From: Candidatus Melainabacteria bacterium
GTDB taxonomy: Bacteria; Cyanobacteriota; Vampirovibrionia; Obscuribacterales; Obscuribacteraceae
Length of the DNA: 64,000 nucleotides
Reading direction: 5' to 3'
Assembly: GCA_003963305.1 (NCBI GenBank)
Contig: RXJR01000028.1
Coordinates: forward strand, 248,001-312,000
Shown here: positions 18,399 to 28,296 of the stretch, piece after piece
How positions within the stretch are numbered: position 1 is the first letter of the stretch
Layout of the letters: every line of letters begins with the position of its first letter
The notes under the pieces: model-generated
Database searches by the model: none
Told to the model about the DNA's origin: nothing
The model's input: only the letters and a program-made list of their open reading frames with translations
Translations under genes and position numbers: made by a program

Positions 18399-20765
18399 CT
18401 AACGTCCTCGCCGCGACGGACCGGGGCGAAGGCGCGGAGCGCCACGAGATCTGGTGCCACTGCCGTTGGTGCCGCCGTGCTTGCCTGACTTGGAGCCAGC
18501 CGACTTCGAACCAGACGACCTGGTTCTGGGCGGCTTCTTCCCCGGCGACTTCGTCTCCGGCTTCGGCTCGGTCGCCCCGGGTCCTGACGACCTGGGCGCC
18601 GGCTTGGTGCGCTCACCCGGGCATTTGCCATCGTTTGTCTCGCACGACTCGTCGCAGTCAACCTTGACGTGTCCGCAGACAGGCTGCAGATCTTCGGGCT
18701 GAATGTCATAGATGCCGTGATTGCGCTTTTGCTCCTCCCAGGGGTCGAGCAACTCGGCCATCATGCTCTCGGCAGCACGATTGACCAGAGCGAGAGCTTC
18801 TTCCGGATCCATGCCTTCCGCCACCAGCTCGAAGAAAGCGATAGTCGCCGCCGACGTGATGTGGTGGAAGAAGTAGTGGTGCTCGCTGTCGGGAAGCTTG
18901 CCGATTCCCTGCTTGAGCAGCTCCTTGAGCGGGTTTACCTTCCGTTCCATCATGACGGGAGTCAGACAGACCAGCTTCTTCAGAGACAACCCATTCAAGC
19001 ACTTGGCCGGAGTGTTGAGCAGGTGGGGCACGAGAAGCTTGCAAACCGCAGCGTAATCGGCCACAGTCACGCTCACCAGCGGAAGTTCAGGCTCCTTCAC
19101 GCGGGCCAGGTTCCTGCTGCCATTGCCGTCCCGGGGGTTCGACTTCGACTTGCCCCTGGAACCGCCTTTGCGTTTGCTTCTGCCACGGCGATCTGCCATC
19201 GCCTGTTCGCCGGATTCATCATGCTCCTCGTCTTCACCGCCATCGTCTGATTGTGAACCGTGCCAGACCACGGTTTTGGGACGGGGAGTACCAGACTCCT
19301 TGGCCACCATGTCTCGCAACCATTTCGCGGTATCGCGAAAGTCAGTCTCGATTGCGGTCTCGGCCTGCCACTCGCCGGCGCGCACAATGTCCTGAGGATG
19401 CGGCTCCAGAACAATGGTAGCGGTGCCGTCCGGGCCGGCTATCAGACGATATGAGGAAGCGTTCCCCATAATGTGATCGACCTTGGTCATGTCGCCCAGC
19501 GCCATCGCCGTCATCGCTCCGATGAAGTAAGCATAAGCAGGAGCAAACGCCGGTGAGCCGCCGATCAAACTGCCGAACAGATCGGCGAGCAGTTCGTGCA
19601 GCTGATTGAGAAACACCTTCTTGAGCAGCTCGACAGTCGGCACTTTCTGGCCGCCGAGATTCGTAAACTCAGACGAAAGTTTGAGTTTGCCGCTCTTGTA
19701 AGCGCCGTCGATAAGCGCCCGCACCATGCCACCGAATTCAGGCGCAAAGCCTGGAACGCAGCCGACGACGAGATGACCGACCTCGTGGTCGTAAGGCTTG
19801 TCGGAGGTGCCCAGAGTGTTGAGGAAGTTGGTCTGCACGAAAGCGATATGACCGCCCCGCGGACCAACCGCTCCTGTTGCCGGAATCACAGCCGGTCCGG
19901 AATCAAACGGTCCGATCAGAACCGGAATGATCACGTCTCCGACAGTGACTTTGATCGTCGGAATCTGCTGCTTGACCGGACCGTCAACGGCGTCCAACTT
20001 AAGGTTGCCGGTGAGAACCAGGAAGAGCTTTTGCTCGAGCATGGCGCGGATGATCTTGAGCCGGGGCTGCAGAGCCGGATTCATCCACTGCCTGAAGCCC
20101 GTCGTCCACAGCTGGATGGTCGACAGAATCGGCTTGAGCTGGTTGGTGATAAGCTGAACCGCCGCCACGAAAACCTGACCGGTAGTCGCATCGGGGAACT
20201 TCTTATAGATGGACTGCATGACTGCCTGCAGCCAGTCGGGAACCTTTGTCTGCAGCTTCAAGATCTGGTCTCGAAGACTGTCACAGATCTCGCCGGTCTC
20301 AGACGGCAGCTGCGGCTTATCGCGCGTGACGATGACGAGATCAGGGTCGAACCATTCATGCACGACGGAGACAAACATGTCTCGCGTCAGAGCATTGGCC
20401 ATCGCCTGGGCGCCACGGCGAAAGGGCGATGGTTCATCGCTCGAGATTGCGGCCGGCACGAGAGCCAGGCGCTCCGGTATCGGCATGTGCAGACCCGGCA
20501 CCGGCCGTAGTGCGCGCAGAACGGCCCGATTCAAGTCGTTCTGCGGCACCAGCGCGAAGTCAGAGTCATTGATAAGCTTCCGGCAGTTGGCCAGCAGCGT
20601 CCGCCTGCGGGGAAACAGGTAGTTCTTTCGTCCACCGCCCAGGAAGAATTTTTCCTTCCCGTAAAGCGCCCGATGAATCGAGCAACCAGCAGATGGATGA
20701 TTGAAGTCGGGTTCCGCAAAGAAAAAGCGCGGAATCGCAGTGGAGGTTTTGGTTCCTTTACGCAT
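18399..20765 (-). CDS. Large putative zinc metallopeptidase, unknown family
   Basis: A 788-residue protein with AAAGGA 8 bases before the ATG. An HExxH zinc-binding motif (KPYDHEVGHLVVGCVPGF) lies near residue 330. A helix about 75 residues later, LHELLADLFGSLIGGSP, has acidic residues that could supply the third metal ligand. An FFFAEPDFNHPSAGCSI segment opens the protein. From about residue 700 the chain is a low-complexity Ser/Gly/Pro/Lys/Arg tail after a short Cys cluster (CGHVKVDCDESCETNDGKC). There is no signal peptide. I cannot name the family. Peptidase activity is inferred from HExxH alone. Confidence 0.8.
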   Translation of the reverse strand: MRKGTKTSTAIPRFFFAEPDFNHPSAGCSIHRALYGKEKFFLGGGRKNYLFPRRRTLLANCRKLINDSDFALVPQNDLNRAVLRALRPVPGLHMPIPERLALVPAAISSDEPSPFRRGAQAMANALTRDMFVSVVHEWFDPDLVIVTRDKPQLPSETGEICDSLRDQILKLQTKVPDWLQAVMQSIYKKFPDATTGQVFVAAVQLITNQLKPILSTIQLWTTGFRQWMNPALQPRLKIIRAMLEQKLFLVLTGNLKLDAVDGPVKQQIPTIKVTVGDVIIPVLIGPFDSGPAVIPATGAVGPRGGHIAFVQTNFLNTLGTSDKPYDHEVGHLVVGCVPGFAPEFGGMVRALIDGAYKSGKLKLSSEFTNLGGQKVPTVELLKKVFLNQLHELLADLFGSLIGGSPAFAPAYAYFIGAMTAMALGDMTKVDHIMGNASSYRLIAGPDGTATIVLEPHPQDIVRAGEWQAETAIETDFRDTAKWLRDMVAKESGTPRPKTVVWHGSQSDDGGEDEEHDESGEQAMADRRGRSKRKGGSRGKSKSNPRDGNGSRNLARVKEPELPLVSVTVADYAAVCKLLVPHLLNTPAKCLNGLSLKKLVCLTPVMMERKVNPLKELLKQGIGKLPDSEHHYFFHHITSAATIAFFELVAEGMDPEEALALVNRAAESMMAELLDPWEEQKRNHGIYDIQPEDLQPVCGHVKVDCDESCETNDGKCPGERTKPAPRSSGPGATEPKPETKSPGKKPPRTRSSGSKSAGSKSGKHGGTNGSGTRSRGAPRLRPGPSRRGR

Positions 20766-20797
20766 GCACAGATCCTTTCTTGTTTTTCATGCGTTAT

Positions 20798-20818
20798 GGC
20801 ACCACCGTCAGTGGTGCC
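20798..20818. other. GGCACCAC hairpin before the HExxH gene
   Basis: A perfect 8-bp stem GGCACCAC-CGTCA-GTGGTGCC, 32 bases upstream of the start at 20765, so it would lie in its 5' leader. It belongs to the set of GGTGC/GCACC-armed spacer hairpins described in the findings. Confidence 0.6.
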
Positions 20819-20832
20819 ACAAATAAACCACC

Positions 20833-20887
20833 ATGGAGCGCACGCGTCCCGCGTGCATCAACATGGAGCGCACGCGTCTCGCGTGCA
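20833..20887 (-). repeat. Two copies of the GCGCTCCAT dispersed repeat
   Basis: Copies lie at 20833-20857 and 20863-20887 with a 30-bp period. On the minus strand each reads TGCACGCGGGACGCGTGC or TGCACGCGAGACGCGTGC followed by GCTCCAT. The stem GCACGCG/CGCGTGC surrounds a GGA or AGA loop. They lie in the spacer between the S41 protease and the HExxH gene. Confidence 0.85.
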
Positions 20888-20915
20888 CCTCTTCTTAGAG
20901 CAGCAAGCTATGATG

Positions 20916-20941
20916 CCGGGCGATTCTTACGAATCGTCCGG
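20916..20941. other. 11-bp hairpin after the S41 gene
   Basis: CCGGGCGATTC and GAATCGTCCGG pair over 11 positions with one G-T pair and a four-base loop, 45 bases after the S41 stop. No T-run follows. A 3'-end structure of the S41 transcript is likely. Confidence 0.5.
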
Positions 20942-20985
20942 TACCTTCTGTCAATCGGATAACAAGCCGCTAAGCCACGACTGTC

Positions 20986-23178
20986 TCACTGGAGATATAC
21001 GGGATCCTGCTGTTCAAGCGGCATACCGTCGACCGCCGCACGCTCCCGAACCTTTCTCTCGAACCCCTCTATGCGAGCGCGACTCTGCTTTTGAGTGGCG
21101 TCAAACCGCAGCAGCTGCTGCTTATTGAGCGCATAAATTTCTTCCCGAGCCGAATTCACCATGGCGGTGAGATCGCCGAGAACTTCTTTGTCGACAACAA
21201 GTCCTGTCACATTCGACTTCTGCCCACCAGGAAAGAACTCGAAGTTGGTGACGTGCAGGCTGAAGCCGTATGGAATGTCCACACCAGACTGACCTTCACT
21301 TTTGCCGCGACTGCCGAGTCCATGCAAGCGAGCACGGTGATTGCTCTGCATGACACCGGCAAGCCATTCGCTACCGCTTGCACTGGAGCCGTTGATGATA
21401 ATAACGAACGGCAGGTTCGAGGGAAGCAGAAGCGGCACTCGTGGCTTGGGCATGGCACTCGTTTTGCCGCCATGATGGACAGTGACAAATTCGAGATCAG
21501 GAGTGAGAAAACTCTCCGTCACCTCGATTTCATCGGTGCCAGGAAGACGCCGCACCACCTCACTTGTCTCGCCAAACGGCAACATCAGACCAATGGCTTG
21601 CTTGACCTGTTCAACATCGCCGCCCGGATTATCGGCCAGGTTGAGAATGAAACCGCCGCCGGTGCCTCCTTTCTCATAGACCTCACGCGCCTCGACAGCG
21701 ATGCTCACCATGTCGTCCTCGAGAATCTGACCTTTATCGAGGTTCGCTTTCAGCTCGTCAAAGCGGGCTGCTTTCTTGAGAGAATCGGCGTCTCCAGCCG
21801 TCCTCAAAGTCTTACTGGCAAGAGGTAAGACGGTCTTGGCGATAGCGGTGGCCAGATCCGCTCCAAGATTCTGCGCATAGAAAGAACGAATATGCAGCAG
21901 ATTAATGCCATCTCCGAGCGATTCGAGCAACACCGAATGCTCCTGAATGACAGCCCGTTTTAACGTGAACTCCTTCCGCTGACCGTTGCGTTCGACAGTC
22001 AAAGTCACCGGCGAATCGGCGGCTCCCCGAAGCAATTCAACTGCCTGATTGACAGTCTTGCCAGCCAGCGTCTGGTTGTCGACAGAAACGATGAGATCGC
22101 CCGGCTCAACTATCCCGTCAGCCGGAGTGCCTTTTTCAGCTCCGTTAGCAACCAGCTCGAACCCAGGACCAAGAGCAAGTCCGTCCTCGCCGACGAACTC
22201 AATTGGCACACCCGCGTCGGTGATTCCGGTCTTTATGATGTTGCCCGAAGGGTCCGGAGTGTAAGCGCGTTCGAGCGAGACTGTCATCATGCGCGCATCC
22301 GCAGATTGCCCACCGCGACGAATCGTCAGAGAGATCTTCGAACCCGGCTCACCGAACAGGGCTTTCTCGACCTCACCAATGGTCATTTCAGCGACCGCCC
22401 GATCTCCTATCTTGAGCACCACGTCACCATAATGCACGAGCCCGTACGAAGGACTACTCGACGGCGGTTCATGCACCAGCACGGTGAGACGACTACCGAG
22501 AGCAACATTGTCACGATTGTTCATACCGACATGGATACCCAATCCACCAAAGTTAGCCTTCCTCGTCTTGGTCTCTGTGACAGTGCGTTCCCGGCTCTGA
22601 ACATAGTCGAAACGAAGATGCAGAGAGTCGCGCATCAGCCTTATCGCATTCAGTGTCGCCGCGTCCGATTTGAAAACGGCAGGCTCACTATCGAACTTGT
22701 GCTCCCACTCAGCGACCCACCGAGCTCGCTGAATCGGATCAGCCATATTGACCGGACTGTCAGGGCTGTAGTGAAACTGCATGTAGGCGCGCAAGGCACG
22801 CATATACATGCATTTGTAGTCAGGCTGTTCGGGGCAGCCCAGACGCGTTCCAACTTTCACAAGCTGTTCGATGGCGCGATTGGTGCCTTCTTCGGTCATC
22901 AAATCGCTGTTGTGGTCGAACTTGTGCTCCCACTCCGCTTTGAATGGCGCGACCTGGTTGTTATCGGCGAGCAACTCGAATATCTCCAGAATAGTCTGGA
23001 ACTGATCGCGATAAAGCGGCAATCCGAGCGGCTCCTGCTGTGACTCTGCCTGTGCAGCGGGTGACACAGGCTGAGCCCGAGAAGCTGTGGGCGCTTGCTG
23101 GGCAAACGCCGCAGTTTCGAGCGATAGCATCGACAGCGCCACTGCGGCGACGCTTGCGAGCAAGAAGGACTTTTTCAT
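20986..23178 (-). CDS. S41 C-terminal processing protease with two PDZ domains
   Basis: A periplasmic serine protease of the Prc/CtpA family that trims C-termini of envelope proteins. The ATG at 23178 gives a clean signal peptide (MKKSFLLASVAAVALSMLSL, cleaved near AFAQQA), with GGAG 9 bases upstream. A helical region (about 40-220) precedes PDZ 1 (IHVGMNNRD to IRRGGQ) and PDZ 2 (ADGIVEPGDLIVSVDNQTL). The S41 core has GFILNLADNPGG, the serine motif INGSSASGSEWLAGVMQ and the lysine in GSRGKSEGQ, so it should be active. At 730 residues it resembles long Prc rather than short CtpA. Confidence 0.92.
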   Translation of the reverse strand: MKKSFLLASVAAVALSMLSLETAAFAQQAPTASRAQPVSPAAQAESQQEPLGLPLYRDQFQTILEIFELLADNNQVAPFKAEWEHKFDHNSDLMTEEGTNRAIEQLVKVGTRLGCPEQPDYKCMYMRALRAYMQFHYSPDSPVNMADPIQRARWVAEWEHKFDSEPAVFKSDAATLNAIRLMRDSLHLRFDYVQSRERTVTETKTRKANFGGLGIHVGMNNRDNVALGSRLTVLVHEPPSSSPSYGLVHYGDVVLKIGDRAVAEMTIGEVEKALFGEPGSKISLTIRRGGQSADARMMTVSLERAYTPDPSGNIIKTGITDAGVPIEFVGEDGLALGPGFELVANGAEKGTPADGIVEPGDLIVSVDNQTLAGKTVNQAVELLRGAADSPVTLTVERNGQRKEFTLKRAVIQEHSVLLESLGDGINLLHIRSFYAQNLGADLATAIAKTVLPLASKTLRTAGDADSLKKAARFDELKANLDKGQILEDDMVSIAVEAREVYEKGGTGGGFILNLADNPGGDVEQVKQAIGLMLPFGETSEVVRRLPGTDEIEVTESFLTPDLEFVTVHHGGKTSAMPKPRVPLLLPSNLPFVIIINGSSASGSEWLAGVMQSNHRARLHGLGSRGKSEGQSGVDIPYGFSLHVTNFEFFPGGQKSNVTGLVVDKEVLGDLTAMVNSAREEIYALNKQQLLRFDATQKQSRARIEGFERKVRERAAVDGMPLEQQDPVYLQ

Positions 23179-23325
23179 TTCGAATGTCTCCATTTTGTCG
23201 CTACGCGACGATTCGAAGATTCGCGCCCTTGTTCAATGGCGCAAACCGATACAGGTTTCTAGATTTTGTGTCGATCCACCCTTCTTTGATGCCTGGTGGC
23301 GATCAAGCCAAACAACCACAAAACA

Positions 23326-23347
23326 ACGCCAACCCATAGATCGGCGT
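23326..23347 (-). terminator. Probable terminator of the GH35 gene
   Basis: A 5-bp stem ACGCC/GGCGT with a 12-base loop, followed on the minus strand by TGTTTTG, 27 bases after the GH35 stop. The stem is short, so confidence is modest. Confidence 0.4.
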
Positions 23348-23373
23348 CGTTTATTAGCGTTGAGGAGCAACGC

Positions 23374-25815
23374 TCAGTCGAAGTCAATAACCACCGGACG
23401 ATCTCTGTGCTCGTGCCTGCTGATCAAGACTTCAACCGTTCGCCCCCTGCGTGTCACGACACCTATGTCACAGCGCACATTTGCGTTAGTAACCAGGACA
23501 ATCAAATCGTTGGCTTGAGTAGGGCTGACGATCAACTTGTTCTCGTCCATGCCCAGGATTTCAGCCGTCGATTGCTTGATGGTCACTCTTTTCCGCCGCA
23601 CACCATACGGAAGAAGCAGCGTGCCCCTGGCCGGTATGGTAATGCGATGCCCGCCGAACAGAGTCTTTCCATTGCGCTGCAGCTGGAACGACAACGCTTG
23701 CGGTGCAACATTGATCATGTGCACCAGGCGATCGCCTTCTTCCGACAGAGTGGAAGTGACCACAACTCCCGGACCATCCGCACCGACCAGTCTCCAGCGA
23801 GGCTCGACGCCCAGCGCACTCATGAGAGCGCGATAGAAATCGAGATCAGCCGGATAGTCGCAACCGAGCACAATCGCTTTGCCCTGACCGGCGTCTACTT
23901 CAACAGCGCACGGAAGCTGACTGGCTATTTCCGTGAGCAGAACATTGCACCGGCGACCATCCGAGCACGAAAGCAACTGCGCTTCCGTAACACGCTGATC
24001 GGGTCGCGGAGACACCCAGGAATGAGCCTTGACAGTCGGCCAATACGGACCGCTCTCTCGAACGGCGTCGACGACACGACCGGCACTTGTCAGACCCAGG
24101 GCGTCACCAAGTATGGTGCAAGCTTCACCATCGTGATCGCACTCAGGCAACAGACCGACAAGCAAAAGCTTGCCGCCCTTGAGCACATAATCAGCCAGAT
24201 TCTGCTGCACCTGGCGCCCCAGAGTGCGTCCGGTCGCCAGAACAACAACAGGATACTGCGGCACCTCAGACTGCAGATTCACACAAGGGAATGAAAAGCC
24301 ACCGAGCAGGAGAGCGCGAGTGAGAATGTCACGCGGGCCCATGCCACGATAGCGCTCCAGGTCTGCAACCTGCTCTGACCGCAGACGCGAAGCCGGATGA
24401 TGATACTCGCTCAGGTAATGGTCCAGGACCAGCCCGAGAGCAAAACCATCATTCTCTTCTGCACTTGTGCTGAGGATATCACGCACGCCATTCACAGACG
24501 CCATCGCCTGAGCTATGGCGTGATAAGTGGCGTTCACCTGACCATCAGGAGCAATCGGCGCGGCATAGCCATGCAACTGCCCGGTCGAAGCCAGCCTATC
24601 GATGCCATCGTCAGCGGTGCCGAAAGAAGGGTTCTCGCCGCCGGCCAACATGTAGAAGTTGAGCAAACGGAAACCCTGGGCAGTGCTCAAGATAGTTTTG
24701 AGCTTGACCGCCTCGGGTGCATACAGTTCGCCCATATCGAAACCGTAATTTCCTGTGCCGGCTTCGAACTCCATCGCTGTGGCTGGACGTTCTCCAAGAG
24801 TCGCCTTCAACATAGCATTGACGACATAGAGGTCAGCGACGTTGGCCACGGTCAGGTCGCCCAGATAGAGATCAGAACCAGCAGTGATCTGATCTGCCGT
24901 CGCCCAGGTTTCATGCAACTGGCTGATGCCAATCGGGAAATTTCGCGCCCGACCACCACCTGTGCCATGTACATTGATGATGAAGGGACCAGTGACGCCG
25001 TTCTGACGAGCATACTGGCTGAGCGTCGAGACGTAACGGGCGAAACGGTCACGCATGAACAGACCGAGATCATGGTGCAGCGCCAGCGATTTCTCACCCG
25101 GGCTGCGAAGCGCAGCGGCCCAGGCAATGTGATCGGAAGACCGAGCGCCGATGCGAGCACCGGCGAGGCTCCCGCCATAACGATTGATCGCCCAGTTGCG
25201 AAATTCCTCGCACATGCAGTCAGTCAGGTCCGGGCTGTTCGAAACCCAGCTGAGCATGCCGATCTCATTATCCAGCTGCACCGCGATGATCGGACCACCG
25301 TTGGATGCGGTGTATCTCGAGAGCACCGGCATGACATTGTCATACCAGACCTTCACCTCGGCAAGGAAAGCCGGAGCCAGATAGTCGACGGTCATTGTCG
25401 AAATCGGCTTGCCGTCCCATGTGACTGGACGAACTTCCGGATGTTCCTTTTTGATGCGCGAAGGAATGCCCTCGTTCTTCAGCTCGGCCATGCAGAACGG
25501 CCCGGGTTTGACAATGCACTGCAAACCCATCTCGTGACAGAGCCTGATGAAGCAGATCAGATCACGCTTCGGGTCCGAAACGCCCTCGAAGTCGAACTCT
25601 CCCTTTCCCAGCTCGTGCCAAACCCACGGCACATATGTCGCGACAGTATTGAGTCCAGCGTCACGCAACTTGGTGAGCCGATCTTTCCAATCCCGCGGCG
25701 CCACACGAAAGTAGTGAACTTCGCCCGCGCTAACAAGTTGCGCGCGACCATTGATGAGGATGCGGTCACGGCTGAGAGTGACCTCGCCGCCGCCATTTGT
25801 CTTTCGAGTGCCCAT
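23374..25815 (-). CDS. Beta-galactosidase-like glycoside hydrolase (GH35)
   Basis: A retaining exo-glycosidase expected to remove beta-linked galactose. The N-terminal (beta/alpha)8 barrel starts with SAGEVHYFRVAPRDWKDRL and DAGLNTVATYVPWVWHE, typical of GH35. The acid/base Glu is in AVQLDNEIGMLSW near residue 175. The likely nucleophile Glu is in ATAMEFEAGTGNYG near residue 345. The C-terminal half is beta-rich with a glutamine-amidotransferase-like fold (LLVGLLPECDHDGEACT). The ATG at 25815 has GGGAG 8 bases upstream. The open frame extends to 25857, but that part reads through a dispersed repeat. There is no signal peptide. Confidence 0.88.
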   Translation of the reverse strand: MGTRKTNGGGEVTLSRDRILINGRAQLVSAGEVHYFRVAPRDWKDRLTKLRDAGLNTVATYVPWVWHELGKGEFDFEGVSDPKRDLICFIRLCHEMGLQCIVKPGPFCMAELKNEGIPSRIKKEHPEVRPVTWDGKPISTMTVDYLAPAFLAEVKVWYDNVMPVLSRYTASNGGPIIAVQLDNEIGMLSWVSNSPDLTDCMCEEFRNWAINRYGGSLAGARIGARSSDHIAWAAALRSPGEKSLALHHDLGLFMRDRFARYVSTLSQYARQNGVTGPFIINVHGTGGGRARNFPIGISQLHETWATADQITAGSDLYLGDLTVANVADLYVVNAMLKATLGERPATAMEFEAGTGNYGFDMGELYAPEAVKLKTILSTAQGFRLLNFYMLAGGENPSFGTADDGIDRLASTGQLHGYAAPIAPDGQVNATYHAIAQAMASVNGVRDILSTSAEENDGFALGLVLDHYLSEYHHPASRLRSEQVADLERYRGMGPRDILTRALLLGGFSFPCVNLQSEVPQYPVVVLATGRTLGRQVQQNLADYVLKGGKLLLVGLLPECDHDGEACTILGDALGLTSAGRVVDAVRESGPYWPTVKAHSWVSPRPDQRVTEAQLLSCSDGRRCNVLLTEIASQLPCAVEVDAGQGKAIVLGCDYPADLDFYRALMSALGVEPRWRLVGADGPGVVVTSTLSEEGDRLVHMINVAPQALSFQLQRNGKTLFGGHRITIPARGTLLLPYGVRRKRVTIKQSTAEILGMDENKLIVSPTQANDLIVLVTNANVRCDIGVVTRRGRTVEVLISRHEHRDRPVVIDFD

Positions 25816-25831
25816 CGGCTTATCTCCCAGC

Positions 25832-25945
25832 ATGGAGCGCACGCGTCTCGCGTGCAACTAATTTCTCTTCGCATGGAGCGCACGCGTCCCGCGTGCACCT
25901 CATTTTTCTCGCATGCATACCATGGAAATACACGTGTAGCGTGCA
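25832..25945 (-). repeat. Three copies of the GCGCTCCAT dispersed repeat
   Basis: Two intact copies at 25832-25856 and 25873-25897 match those at 20833-20887, including the AGA and GGA loop variants. A decayed copy lies at 25922-25945. They fill the spacer between the GH3 and GH35 genes, 16 bases upstream of the GH35 start. The rest of the spacer (25946-26079) has short TCAGGA direct repeats and TTCCTGTCAGGAA, a small palindrome after the GH3 stop. Confidence 0.85.
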
Positions 25946-26079
25946 TTCCCATGACATGCACGACCAGACACAAATCGTGCACCATCTGCGCCATCAAACA
26001 TATTTGCGTGCGCATCGAAACCGACGCGCACGCATTTCTTGTCAGGACTTATAATTCCTGTCAGGAACGAATATTCCCA

Positions 26080-28296
26080 TCAGGACCGAAGTTCGAACTG
26101 CACCGCCTGCACGTCTCGGCAGTTGGCGCCGATGAAGAGCTGGAAGGTGCCAGGTTCAGCAACGAACTCGAGATCCTGGTTATGGAACCTGAGGTCATCG
26201 GACGTCAATTCGAATTGAACTAACGCCGACTCACCAGGTTCGAGGAAGATGCGACGGAAACCCTTCAGTTCTTGAACGGGTCGCGTCACAGTTCCGACAA
26301 GGTCACGGATATAGAGCTGCACCACTTCAGCACCGGCACGTTCACCAACATTGGTAAGCGTCACCGTCGCAGTCAGTGTTTCGCCCTCGTATATGTTGTC
26401 GGTGTTGAGTTTGACAGGTCCGATCTCGAAGTTGGTGTAGCTCAATCCGAAGCCAAACGGATAGAGCGGCGAGTTCGCCACATCCAGATAGCGACTGCGA
26501 TATTCAAGATCAGGCTGCGTCGGGTCGAAAGGTCGCCCCGTATTTTTGTGGTTGTAAAAGATCGGCACCTGCCCGAGCGTACGAGGGAAGCTCATAGTCA
26601 GCTTTCCGCTCGGGTTGACATCGCCAAATAGGACGTCGACGATAGCCGCACCAGCCATAGTGCCGCCGAACCATGTCTCGACAATTGCGTCGAGATTCTC
26701 GTCTTCCCAACTGAGCGTGAGGGGGCGACCATTCATGAGAACAAGAACGATGGGTTTCCCCGTCGCCTTGAGCGCCTTCAACAGGGCGACCTGGTTCTCA
26801 AACAAGCCGATCGTGCTGCGGCAAGAAGCTTCGCCCGTCAGGCCGAGGCACTCGCCGAGCGCAACCACGACAACGTCAGATTGAGAAGCGACCTCCACGG
26901 CTTCGTCAATCAGCTGAGCCGGCGACTTCTCGTCGATGGTGATCTGACCATCTCCCAGCTTCTTAATAAGGTCGGGCTCATCGATAAGATTGCAGCCCTT
27001 TCGATGTATGAAGGATGCCGAACCGAACTTCTGCCTGATGGCCTGCCACATACTAGTGGTTCTCTTCCAGTCGCCGGCAGCGCTCCAGCAGCCAATCAAG
27101 TTGCGATTGTCTGTCACCAGAGGCCCGACGAAGGCAATCTTCTGCTCCGGCCGCAGTGGCAGAACATTGTTCGCGTTTTTCAAGAGCACAATGCTCTCCG
27201 CGGCAGCCTGTTGCGCCAGTGCGAGCTTATCGGGGCTCATGATCTCGTTCTTGACGCGTTCTTCGCTGAGCCCTCGGAACGGATCTTCGAACAATCCAAG
27301 TTCCCACTTAGCTTCGAGAATGACGCGGCAGGCAGCATCGATCTGCTCAACCTTGATGCGCCCTTCCTCAACCGAGTCGGCAAGGTGTTTGAGAAACACT
27401 TCGCCGACCATGTCCATGTCGGTGCCGGCGCTCAGAGCCAACTCACCGACAGTAGCCTCATCGCCGACGCCATGCTCGATCATCTCGTTGATGGCCGTGT
27501 AGTCAGTGACGACAAAGCCCTGGAATCCCCACATCTTGCGCAACAGCGTCGTCAACAACCATTTGTTGCCGGTAGCGGGAAGTCCGTCGACCTCATTGAA
27601 TGAGGTCATCACGCTCAGCGCGCCCGCCTCAACACCAGCACGGTAGGGCGGCAGGAAGTAATCGAACATGCGCCAGCGGCTCATGTCGACCGTATTGTAG
27701 TCGCGACCTGCTTCCGCGGCTCCGTAGAGCGCGAAGTGCTTAATGCACGCCGCCACAGCACGGGGATCGCGAAGGTCAGCACCCTGGTAACCGCACACCA
27801 TAGCCTGAGCGATTCTCGAACCGAGGAAGGGGTCTTCACCGGCGCCTTCCGCAACCCGACCCCAACGGGGATCTCGGCAGACATCGAGCATCGGCGAGAA
27901 AACCCAGTTGACGCCATCCGCGGAGGCTTCGCCGGCCGCGGCGCGAGCAGTGCGCTCGATCAGATCCATATCCCACGTAGCCGCCAGTCCGAGCGGCAGA
28001 GGGAAGATTGTGCGGTGTCCATGAATGACGTCATAGCCGAACAAAAGCGGAATGCCAAGACGCGACTGAGTGACCGCCATCGTCTGCAACGGACCCACCA
28101 CTTGCGGACCGATCGAATTGAAGACGCCTCCAGCAAGGCCACCTTTGATTTTATCCTCTGCCCCAACACTCATAATCGGGCCGGTGACAGCGGAACCGAC
28201 AGACAGCAAATTGAGCTGTCCGATCTTCTCTTGCAGAGTCATCCTGGCCATCAAGCCGGCGATGAACTTGTCTCGACTGCGTTTATCAAGCAGCAT
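26080..28296 (-). CDS. bglX: Beta-glucosidase, GH3 (BglX-like)
   Basis: Hydrolyses terminal beta-linked glucose from oligosaccharides. The 738 residues have the usual GH3 order: N-terminal barrel with DPRWGRVAEGAGEDPFL, KHFALYGAAEAGRDYN and the nucleophile Asp in GFVVTDYTAINEM near residue 260. Next is the alpha/beta sandwich (VVALGECLGLTGEASCRS) and a C-terminal fibronectin III-like domain (LTATVTLTNVGERAGAEVVQ). GGAG precedes the ATG by 6 bases. No signal peptide is seen, whereas E. coli BglX is periplasmic. It precedes the GH35 gene, suggesting joint use of plant or microbial glycans. Confidence 0.93.
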   Translation of the reverse strand: MLLDKRSRDKFIAGLMARMTLQEKIGQLNLLSVGSAVTGPIMSVGAEDKIKGGLAGGVFNSIGPQVVGPLQTMAVTQSRLGIPLLFGYDVIHGHRTIFPLPLGLAATWDMDLIERTARAAAGEASADGVNWVFSPMLDVCRDPRWGRVAEGAGEDPFLGSRIAQAMVCGYQGADLRDPRAVAACIKHFALYGAAEAGRDYNTVDMSRWRMFDYFLPPYRAGVEAGALSVMTSFNEVDGLPATGNKWLLTTLLRKMWGFQGFVVTDYTAINEMIEHGVGDEATVGELALSAGTDMDMVGEVFLKHLADSVEEGRIKVEQIDAACRVILEAKWELGLFEDPFRGLSEERVKNEIMSPDKLALAQQAAAESIVLLKNANNVLPLRPEQKIAFVGPLVTDNRNLIGCWSAAGDWKRTTSMWQAIRQKFGSASFIHRKGCNLIDEPDLIKKLGDGQITIDEKSPAQLIDEAVEVASQSDVVVVALGECLGLTGEASCRSTIGLFENQVALLKALKATGKPIVLVLMNGRPLTLSWEDENLDAIVETWFGGTMAGAAIVDVLFGDVNPSGKLTMSFPRTLGQVPIFYNHKNTGRPFDPTQPDLEYRSRYLDVANSPLYPFGFGLSYTNFEIGPVKLNTDNIYEGETLTATVTLTNVGERAGAEVVQLYIRDLVGTVTRPVQELKGFRRIFLEPGESALVQFELTSDDLRFHNQDLEFVAEPGTFQLFIGANCRDVQAVQFELRS

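Noticed and set aside
20833-20887. Possible CRISPR-like array
   Set aside because: Only two copies with a 5-base gap, no spacer-sized unique sequence and no cas genes. The same element occurs elsewhere in pairs.
25816-25857. Longer N-terminus of the GH35 protein
   Set aside because: The extra 14 codons are translated from a dispersed repeat. The ATG at 25815 has a proper GGGAG site.
24397-26223. 608-codon plus-strand open frame
   Set aside because: It is a shadow of the GH35 gene and runs through the dispersed repeats. No motif or ribosome site.
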